From assembly GCA_958439195.1 (NCBI GenBank), contig OY288163.1, forward strand, positions 1-21,214: a stretch of DNA of 21,214 nt, given 5' to 3'. Source of the DNA: an uncultured Paracoccaceae bacterium (GTDB taxonomy: Bacteria; Pseudomonadota; Alphaproteobacteria; Rhodobacterales; Rhodobacteraceae). Positions 1 to 8,300 of this stretch are shown piece by piece; position 1 is the first letter of the stretch; every line of letters starts with the position of its first letter. The position numbers and the translations under genes were made by a program. The notes under the pieces are model-generated. The model ran no database searches. It saw nothing but the letters and a program-made list of their open reading frames with translations, and was not told where the DNA came from.

Positions 1-57
1 CGTGGGGGCAGGGGTGCAGGGGGCGGGCAGGGGCAAGATGATATGAGGGTGGGGTGA

Positions 58-180
58 GGGCTGGAGATTGTGTTCGATATCACGGCTGGCAACGAGGTGT
101 TGAAATTCATTGGGTTGAACACTGGGAAGAAGGGCTCTGTGTTGCAGAGTGGACACCGGGCTGCAAATGCCGGGGCTTAA
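58..180 (+). CDS. possible terminal exon of an unrecognised plus-strand gene
   Basis: A frame open from just after a TGA (55-57) to TAA (178-180) reads naturally as protein: GLEIVFDITAGNEVLKFIGL then NTGKKGSVLQSGHRAANAGA. An AG at 56-57 could be a splice acceptor, but the sequence before it is G-rich, not pyrimidine-rich. I do not recognise the product. A different frame over the same bases stays open longer (54-293) but looks less protein-like. If real, it is the 3' end of a gene convergent with UTP20. Confidence 0.22.
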   Translation, partial: GLEIVFDITAGNEVLKFIGLNTGKKGSVLQSGHRAANAGA

Positions 181-659
181 TCAAGGCTAGTGCTGGCAAG
201 TACAGCAGTCCTTATTGCAGCATGCCTCGGCCAAATAGCAGACTTACTTGGCTGGTGGCTAATATAATAAAGAAGGAAAGGGACCTAGGTTGAGTTGTGG
301 GTGATCTGGATTGCATGGTTTAGGCCTGCCCCTGTAGACAGCTCCAGCTGTATCAAATGAAGCAGGTCGTTTCTTGCAGTGTTTTATGGTGCATGTGAGC
401 TTGATTCCATGTAGTGCCCATTTCGGGATGAGACATTCTGCAGCAGGACAGGCCCCTGTGTGACGCCGGTGTAGTGATTGTGCCACAAGACAGTGCATTG
501 CTCTTATATTGCTGTCGTTGGTTATGACTGGCAACGAGGGAAAGAGAGCACGCTGCTGAGGGAGAGGGTTTATAAGGCCTCAAGTCCGAGGCCTGAACAC
601 GTCCCGAAAGGTATTTGTACTGTTCATAACTGCGGCAGCCAGCCATCAATTTGACATCT

Positions 660-765
660 GGCTGCTGCAGCTCCACTGTCGGTTGCTGCTGCAGCTGCAG
701 CTACTGCTGCTACTGCAGCTGCAGCTACTGCTGTAGCTACTGTCGGTTGCTGCTGCACTGAGTAG
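660..765. repeat. CTG/CAG-rich low-complexity tract
   Basis: An imperfect trinucleotide tract of ctg, cag and cta units outside any gene model. It contains the words gctactgc, gctgtagc and gcagctgcag, and two copies of the word tgtcggttgctgctgca. It resembles the low-complexity DNA inside the UTP20 exons, so such tracts are not confined to coding sequence here. Confidence 0.6.
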
Positions 766-1278
766 GCATTTAAGTGCACGTCGAGTCACCACAGCAGGCT
801 CATTGCACTTTCTAGCGTTGTGTGTGTGAATACCTTGCTTAGTATGGTGCACTATTCAGCTGTGCAGCCTACTTCTAGGGTACCCACAAAGCAGGTCTTT
901 TTTGCAGTTGTGTTTCTGTGATGAGATTCTGTGTATTGACAGTTCATATTCTGTGTGTGTGGCACATTTGCATCGCCAGTGTCAGGGAACCAAGATCTGG
1001 GGCTGCCTACGTGTGTGTTGCAGTTGGGTTGCCAGTGTAGGTGCTCAGCTTTTCACTGGCAATTGGGGAGGACTGGTACTTTTGGTCTTGCTGAGAGAGA
1101 GAGAAGAGAAGGGGGGAAATCCCTCCTTGCATACGTTAAGGGAGTGGGTTTTAGTGAGTGGTCTTGCTATCACCACTGGTAGGGGGTCTGCTCTCTGTCT
1201 TTGCTCACATCATTTAGGGGTTTCTCACTGCATGAAAGACTGGTTAATATGACTGGGATCTTGAGCACTGAGGTGTGT

Positions 1279-1787
1279 TTGGTCGGTTCGACCTAGCAGC
1301 CCTTGGCGGTTGCCACACCTTAAATGTTTGTTATGTTATGTTATGAGGGTGGAGAAGACTGCTGACTGATTCCATACATGCTCCCTCTCAGTTGGACTAG
1401 CGGTATAATCTGATTTGTCTGCAGAGTCTCTGCGGGCGGGAGCCAAACCTTTGCCTCCATTTCCCACTTTCAAATGCAGACCCTGAGCATGGTATCAATC
1501 TGCTTGGCTTGCTGTTGAGGGGTCACCTGGTTGGGCTGGCTGGCCTGACATGCATGCATTGGTCCAGCAAGGGAAGGGTCAAGGGGGGGCTTTTGGGCGC
1601 TGGGCACACCGGCAGCCCACTTGATGGTGGGATCCATTTGGTAGTCTGGTAATGTGGTACAATAAAATGTCTTGTGCATGCTGTGTTGGGGCCTGCTGTG
1701 CTGGGAGGGGTTTCACTCCCCGAACCTGTATTGTATTGGTCGGTTCGACCTAGCAGCCCTTGGCGGTTGCCACACCTTAAATGTTTG
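1279..1787. repeat. perfect 52-bp direct repeat pair (1279-1330 and 1736-1787)
   Basis: The two copies start ttggtcggttcgacc and end ccttaaatgtttg, are identical over 52 bp, and lie 457 bp apart. Each has two potential hairpins: ggtcg-gtt-cgacc and tggc-ggtt-gcca. The spacer has no recognisable ORF. Perfect identity in non-coding DNA suggests a recent duplication or the ends of a short mobile element. Confidence 0.75.
1331..1345. repeat. (TTATG)3 microsatellite
   Basis: Three exact TTATG units directly abut the first copy of the 52-bp repeat and are absent after the second copy. Confidence 0.6.
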
Positions 1788-1930
1788 GTATTGTTGTGTG
1801 CTGCTGTTGTTTCCTCCGGACCAAGTTATGCTTGATGTATTCAACATGAATGGATGGTGAATGAATATCAGAGGTAGGCTGGCCAACCAAAGTACACAAT
1901 GCGACGCAGAAGGCGGCCCTTCTGAGTTAT

Positions 1931-2322
1931 GGTAATTGGTAATTGGTGTATGCCTTGCCAGCCAAATGTACGACTGAACAAGTGTGCAAGTGCTCGACCC
2001 AACTGACTCCAATCTTCATAGCCATCATATTGAGTACCAGCTGTCCTGAGCCAACGGCCTGATGTTGAATAGAGTCCCAATGCTGCCGACGCATCATGCT
2101 TGTAACTACCAATCACCAAACGGCCCCGTCAATGCAATGCCGGCTTCCTTCTAACTTAGAAGCCTAAGTTGGCTCCTTGTGGGTGGCGCTGCCCCCACCG
2201 GCGCCCCGCTTTGACGGGGCCATTTGGTAATTGGTAATTGTAGAAATACAAAACAATGCGGGTAGTAGGTAGTGGCGGTCACTGAGGGCTGTGCCACGGT
2301 CCACAAGGAGCCAACTTAGGCT
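1931..2322. mobile_element. nested inverted-repeat (foldback or MITE-like) region
   Basis: Three repeat sets interlock. ggtaattggtaattg occurs at 1931-1945 and again at 2226-2240, with an inverted imperfect copy at 2104-2117. 2108-2132 and 2211-2235 are inverted repeats, 23 of 25 matching (ggccccgtcaa / ttgacggggcc core). 2161-2182 and 2301-2322 are a perfect 22-bp inverted repeat (agcctaagttggctccttgt). No transposase ORF is visible. It could be a non-autonomous DNA element, or two nested ones. Confidence 0.5.
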
Positions 2323-2802
2323 CCAACGGCATACTCAAGGACTCCTGTCCAAGGACTCACCAGGAGCTCAGCTCGTAGCGGTGTGGCATACCGTCTGGTG
2401 GGAACAACAAAGCAGCAGAGAGTCAGCAGATTCAAGCAACATAATGGTAACAGCGAAGATGCCAGTTGGAGCAGTGGAAGAGATTAGGATGTGACAGCAT
2501 ATTGCAGCATTGGGCTGAGCTGGAAGCCCATACCAGCAGACCAGCAGTTAGGCAGAATGTGCTGCTCTACCAAAGACATTCGCCCTGGCCCAGGGTGGGC
2601 AAACCCGATCAGGAAAGGGTATAAAATGTCCTGCACATATCACACAATAGTGCACATGTTTCAGGCAGAGGGAGGACATGGAAGTGTGCATGCAGTGCAT
2701 CCCCACGTATAGAGATCTGTGTGTAGACGGTTCCTGGTGGAATTTAGTGGGGTTTTAGATCAGGACATGTGTTTTCCCTGTGCTAGCATTAAGATGTGCT
2801 GA

Positions 2803-2905
2803 TGGTCTGTGGGGGTTGTCCCCGCATCAGCTTAACATACTATTCCATCGCTAGTCATACGTCGCATATCTGAATGGTGGTCTGTGGGGGATGTCCCCGC
2901 ATCAG
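2803..2905. repeat. 28-bp direct repeat of a small hairpin (2803-2830, 2878-2905)
   Basis: tggtctgtgggggttgtccc continues to cgcatcag, and recurs 75 bp later with one change (t to a). Each copy can fold through its GGGG and CCCC runs. It lies in the flank downstream of UTP20. A transcription-termination or RNA-processing role is possible but unsupported. Confidence 0.5.
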
Positions 2906-3191
2906 AGAACACTTATGATGGCATATCTTGGGAGCAGCACCCATACATCTCGCACTTACGGGGCGTAAGCTGGCACCCCTTTGGAAGGTATGGAAAAGTG
3001 TGCCCGGCTAGTATGCTAGCATGGGTGACACTGGAGGATATGGTGTAGTGCTGACGAGTCAGGTGGTTAGGCTGGAGGTGGATTGTTGGGCATGAGTTGG
3101 ACCTTTGGGGTCGTGCTCTGGAGGGGGGAAACCTCACTCAGTAGGCCTACTTCCTTAATTGTACGCCACTCAATGTAGAGTGAGCGTAGAT

Positions 3192-3239
3192 GTTAACATG
3201 TTAACGTCTGTAACCATACGATCACTTGTAGTGACCGTA
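3192..3239. repeat. two adjacent palindromes just 3' of the UTP20 stop
   Basis: gttaacatgttaac (3192-3205) is a perfect 14-bp palindrome, extendable by imperfect pairs. tacgatcact-tgt-agtgaccgta (3217-3239) is a 10-bp stem with one mismatch. Both are 45 to 95 bp past the stop of UTP20 on its own strand, so probably in the 3' UTR. On RNA both form stem-loops. No U-run follows. Confidence 0.5.
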
Positions 3240-3283
3240 ACTCGCCCTTGTTAAGAGATTGCCATGCATGGGCTGCTTCCTGA

Positions 3284-5303
3284 TCACCTCCTCTGGCGCT
3301 TGCTACCCCCATGCCTCCCCCCACTGCCCCCTCCACCCCCCCTTCTCTTCCCCCCACCACCCCCACGGCTGCTCTTCCCCCCTCTGCCACCCTTACTCTG
3401 GAACCCTCCACTCCCCCTAGCCCCCCTCTTCTTCCTCCTCTCATCCATCTTCCTCTGCCGCCCCTCCGCCTTCCTCTTATGCCTCTTCAGCTGCTGCTGC
3501 GCCGCCGCCTCCGGATCCAACAACGCCTTCCTCGCCGCAACCTTCTTCCTCTCACCCCTCGCCGCCCGCACACTCTCCCGAGCCGCAGTATACCCCGCCA
3601 AAACCGCCTCCGTCCCAAACCTCCCCCTCAAATGCTCCAAAACCTGTTCCCCTAAACCCTTCACCTCATCCAGCAGTACCGCCCCACCTGCTCCTGCTAC
3701 TGCCGCCGCACTCCCCCCCGCTGCCTCTGCCGCCACCCCTGCTGCCGCCGCCTCACTTATCCTATATAGCGGCCGTAGCATCATCGGCAGGTATGGCAGT
3801 AGCAGCTCCTGTTGTTTGACTGCACTTGCTACAGCCGCTATGAACCGCAGCCCAGCCATCCGCTGCAGCTGCCGCCGGAACTTCATATCTTCCGCAAGTC
3901 GTACCATACGCGATAGCAGAGCTCTCAAAGTGAAGCCCTTGCCCTGCTTCCCCTCCCCACCCTTGCTGCTGTGTCCATTGGCCACTATCCCCTCCCCTTC
4001 ATCTTCGCTGTCCACTTCTTCTTCTGATTCACCCTCACTCCCTTCCCTGTCTGCTCCCTCTCTTTCACCTTGTGCCCGCTCCTCCTCCTCCTCCTCGTCT
4101 TCCTCCTCTTCTTCCTGGTGTTGCTTTTCAGCCCCCAACCAACCATCTCCCCCCTCTCTCGTTCTCCTCTTCTTCCCCACACCCCTCCCTCCTCCCCCCT
4201 CCTCCTCCTGCCTCTCCTCCTCAACACTCTCCCGCTGCTGCTGCTGCTGCTCCTCCTCCAGTGCTACAGCCTCATGTACTGCCATCTGAGCTGCTACAGC
4301 CACCAAACACTTCACCCCCTGAGTACATAGCCCCTCATCCACTACATCAGCATCTAACTGCCTATACAACAGCAACGCCAGCTCCCCTGCACAACACACC
4401 CCCTCCTCTCCATCTTCCACATCCTCGCACCACCCAAGCAACATATCCCGTGCCTTTGCATTTGCCAAAGCACTCCCCACCAACCTCCCAGCCACTTTCC
4501 TCACCCACAAATGTGGGTGCAACAGCAAGCCTATGATCGCACCCCATACCTCCTCCCGCTGCCGCTGCTGCTGCTGCTGCTGTGGGGGTGGCTGTAGCAA
4601 CCACCCCCCACCCCCAGCTACAACCCTCTCCAGCAGCAGTAGCAAATGATATGCCTCCTGCCACCCAGGCACCGTCCCTGCTACAGCCCCTCCTGGCCCC
4701 TCTGCTACTGCCACCCCCTCCCCTCCCGCTACTGCTGCTACTTCCATTCCAGCAGTAGCATCAGCTGCAGCATGTAGCCGCTCAAGCAGCAGCAGCGGCA
4801 GTAGCGACCCATCCCCCTCCTCCTCCCCACCACCGGCCCCTCCCGCCGCAAGCCGCTTACTAAACCCTTCTGACCCCTCAGCCTCTGCTAAAACCCCAAG
4901 CGCTTGCGCCGCAGCCCTCCTCATCGCCCCACTACTGCCACCTAACCACTTGCAGCAGTAGCTCGCGAGCTCACTATTGGTCTCGAAGCTCACGCGCGAG
5001 TGCAACAGCTTCAGCGTCGCAGCTACAGCCGCCCGTGGTTTCGGCGCCGCTTCGTTCGCGAGCCGCGCCACAAGCGGCAAATACAGCACCTGACAATATT
5101 CCGTGACCACTTCCTGTGGGAACTTCAGTATGACTTGCTGCAGCATATCTAGGGCTTGAAGCCGCCCAGTCTCGTGTTCGTAAGCCGTGTTATTGATGAG
5201 GAATTGTAGGTGTGCTGCTAGCCGCTTTGTTCCCAATGGGTAATCCAGTAGGAACTGCAGGAGGGCTGCTGCACAGATGGCCCTAGTGGGGGCCGAGTGA
5301 CTC
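3284..5303 (-). CDS. UTP20: UTP20 exon 10, C-terminal with stop
   Basis: The acceptor is cacttgtag|gagtca, and TGA is at 3286-3284. It encodes about 672 residues. SHSAPTRAICAAALLQFLLD then YPLGTKRLAAHLQFL and YEHETGRLQALDML match SEPARVQCRQVFLKYILDYPLGDK and YEHETGRESTLEMI. A Glu/Gln-rich acidic insert (plus-strand about 3995-4260) separates this from ELLLPYLPMMLRPLYRISE, equivalent to VKPYLPMIIAPLFREL. LKRHKRKAEGRQRKMDERRK matches KMKKHKNKSEAKKRKIEF. The last about 40 residues are Gly/Arg/Lys-rich (GAR-like), which suits a nucleolar RNA-associated protein. The stop sits at R-R-TGA within AGGAGGTGATC; further splicing there cannot be excluded but is not needed. Confidence 0.95.
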
Positions 5304-8300
5304 CTACAAGTGACATAACAAAGAAATAAGTGTGACAAAGTGCGAGAGAGATCTTACAGCAACTGATAGCAGCCAGCAACAGCAGCAGAGGAGAATACCT
5401 CCTCTTCCGCAGCAACAGCACTTAGTTGCGGGTGGGAGCAACACAGCAAGGCAGGCCAATAATAAGGGCATTAAAAGCTCCAAGCATATGGAAGGTTACA
5501 GCAGCTGGTAACGGGAGATAGGAGACAGCTAGGGTTGCTACGTTTGTGCTTAGCATGTTGCCTGCAGAGGAATTCACTGAAACTGACAAGTGGTGGTGTT
5601 AACACAGCACAGCAGTACATAGCCTTATGACCACCAGGCAGTACATTGCTAAGGTGCATGCCCTGCTTCATTATAGTCTTCATAACATGGCACAAGTCAC
5701 GCAATAACAACACTTGCAGTTCACCAGTGCAGGAGACGGACCCTTGGCCGTTGCTTTTGGGAGGTCAAGACAGTGACGTCTTCAATTACCCTCACATCTT
5801 ATCTCCTGCACCTGTTGTCTTTACACCCCTCCTGTTTCCCACGCCTTCCCCTTTGCCTAGAAATAGCCCCCCCCCCCTCCCCACTGCCTCTGATGCAAAT
5901 TCCCCCTTCCAGTCACCCCTCCACTCTGCCTCCTCCCCTAAACCCTAAACCCCTAAACCCCCCCCCCTCACCTAACCATATTCTCCTGCACTTTATCCAT
6001 GCAATCATAGACCTCAGGCACCACCACCTTCCGTCCCAGCACGGCACGCAGCAGACCCATCCCTGCCTGCCGCTCCCCACCACCCGCCGTGCTGCTGCCG
6101 CCCCCTGTGGCCCCCGCTGCTGCTGCCGCTGCCGTAGCTGCAGCACCATCAGACGCTAAATCTGTTGCTAACCACTTGAGCAGGAAGCGTAACTGGCTGG
6201 TGCTGGGGATGTAGTGGGGGCATGAACGCAACAGACCTGCAAGAGCAAAGGGAATGTTGGGGTTTAGGGTTTTGGGTTATGTTAGGGTTTAGGCCAGGTC
6301 TGTTGCTAACCACTTGAGCACGCACGTAACTGGCTTGTGCTGGGGGTATAGTGGGGGCATGACCGCAACAGGCCTGCGAGAGCAAGGTAATGCAACTTAT
6401 CGTTTCGGTTACACGCCCAATAGAGACCACAACGGGGCTGCGGAGCGAATTCGCGCAGCCGGAAGCTCACTGTCAACCCTAATGAACCCTGGGTCCAGAG
6501 CGATAGGCCCCGAACCCGCAGGTGACGGACGCTCAGTGACGGAGTTTAGCGAGCTCGACGCACGGCAGCGCCCCAAACACGGTGGGCATGGGCGCGTGTA
6601 CAAACTACAACTATTTTTTAGCAAAGGGGAAATGCAAGGGTGCTTTTTGCACGGGATAACATGGAGTGCACCGTCAACAACAGGCAAGGCACGGTGGAGA
6701 GATAAGAACAACAAAAACAACAATACATAATAATTGGCTGATGCTGGGGGTGTAGTGGGGGCATGAACGCAGTAAACCTGCAAGAGCAAAGGGGAGGTTG
6801 GGGTTTAGGGTTAGGATTTAGGGTTAAGGTTATAGGGTTATAATCCTGTAATCAGCAGATGGGCCCACAGAAGTCAGCAAACAGCCTTGGATTGGGCTCC
6901 TCCTTTGCTCACATGTAGTACAATTTGTAGTACACTGCCGACAAGAGGGTCCAGGGAGGGTGGAAGAGAATACAAACAGCCATCTCAAACAAATGTACTG
7001 GTAGACAGCCATTCCCACTACTGGTAAGAAGCTGAGAAAATGACAGATGGACAGTAACTGGCCAGCTGATTGGCTGTTGCTGTTGCTGTTGATGTTGAAA
7101 GCTACATTGAACGCAGCAAACCTGCCAGAGCAAGCGGAGACCAGAACCATTCCAACAGAAGGTTGTTGATGAATGATCATAGTTGCTAACAAGGTGACGA
7201 AGGCATAGCTCTTTCTGAGAATAGCTTTATAGCTAATAGCTTTTATTCCATGTGCCGGCCAGAGGGATCTAACACATGCAACTGCGCTGGTTCCCGCTGG
7301 CGCCCTATAGTTTAGGGGTATGATTATCACTTCGTATTCCTCAGGTAGCCAGTTCGAGTCTTGATGTGGGCGAGCCATGTTTCCCTGGTGGCAGCTGGGG
7401 GCATGTTCGGTAAAGAAATCTGGGTATTCACATTCCACGTAAATTACACATTTGTGTATCACAGGGAGAGGAGTATTCTCGCCGAAAGGCTATAGAATGC
7501 CGGTGTAAATCTGGGTAGTCTACCTCCCTGTAGTGCACAAAACACAAACACTCGAAAAACCCAGTAATGTACACCTTTTGCTCCCGTCCTTACCTGCTAA
7601 AAATTGAACCCTAAACCATGTGCTGGCCACAGGGGTTTAACATGCACAACCCGGTGGCTGGTAATACCCCCCCCCCCCCCCGCGGTAATGGACCCCCCCT
7701 TAAATCCCTTCCTCACCTGCCAGCAGCCTGAAGCAATCCTGTGCAATAGGATGTCCAGCATCCGGCACCTGCCGTAGCAGCTTAGTCAACGCCCTTCCTG
7801 CAGCTGTAGCAGCCTTCTCCAACCCTGGCAACGGAAGTCCAACCAGCACACTCAGTAACCGCAGTGCTACAGCCACACTTCCTGGGTGCCTACACGCTAA
7901 AGCCCTCACAAGCAACGGCAATAGCGGGTCAAGCAGGCCGAGGGCTTTGGGGCTACGGCCAGATAGCACACCCTTCTTCACAGCAGAACTTAGCATGCTG
8001 AGTGTGAATTCCGTTATAAGGTAAAGATGTGCCGCTCCAGAATCCATTGCTGCTGCTGCTACTGCTTCCAAATCTAGCACCTGCTGCTGCTCCTCCTGGT
8101 CACCAGCACCCCCTGCTACTGCAGTTTGACCACTTTGACCAGAACGTTTGACCGGAGCTTTGACCGCAGTAGCAGCACCCATGGCTTCTTTTGCTGCAGC
8201 CTGTGCCGCCTCTTCAACTGCCAGACACTTCTGCAAACTCCCCTCCACCCAAACCGCCAAGTCAACAGCAGTAGCACTAGGGTTGACCCGGATCCCCTTA

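Larger units (their letters stand above)
181..3283. other. gene-poor flank downstream of UTP20
   Basis: Roughly 3.1 kb with lower GC than the exons and no convincing coding region; open frames are short and none shows a recognisable motif. It holds a CTG/CAG tract, a 52-bp direct repeat, a pentanucleotide repeat, a nested foldback structure, and repeated or single hairpins towards the UTP20 stop. The 3' UTR of UTP20 should lie in its right-hand end. Confidence 0.6.
6237..7716 (-). other. UTP20 intron 8, repeat-rich
   Basis: 1,480 bp, GT-AG. It holds three decaying copies of the exon 9 5' edge, two telomere-like tracts, one full and one partial copy of a dispersed repeat, and a 15-C homopolymer near the donor. 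No independent gene is visible; the 210-codon frame in 6830-7462 crosses these repeats and has no recognisable motif. Confidence 0.85.

Noticed and set aside
1281..1300. tRNA-like GGTTCGACC core in the 52-bp repeat
   Set aside because: No cloverleaf, acceptor stem or A-box could be traced around it, so no tRNA is called.
1868..2119. Minus-strand 83-codon frame reading somewhat like protein
   Set aside because: It spans the foldback repeats, other frames over it look equally plausible, and no family is recognisable.
3264..4289. 341-codon plus-strand open frame rich in Pro, Ser and Leu
   Set aside because: It is the antisense shadow of UTP20 exon 10, whose conserved motifs lie on the minus strand; long antisense frames are expected from GC-rich repetitive codons.
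6830..7462. Minus-strand 210-codon frame in intron 8
   Set aside because: It crosses repeat X, an exon 9 copy and telomere-like sequence, with no motif; chance opening in lower-GC DNA.
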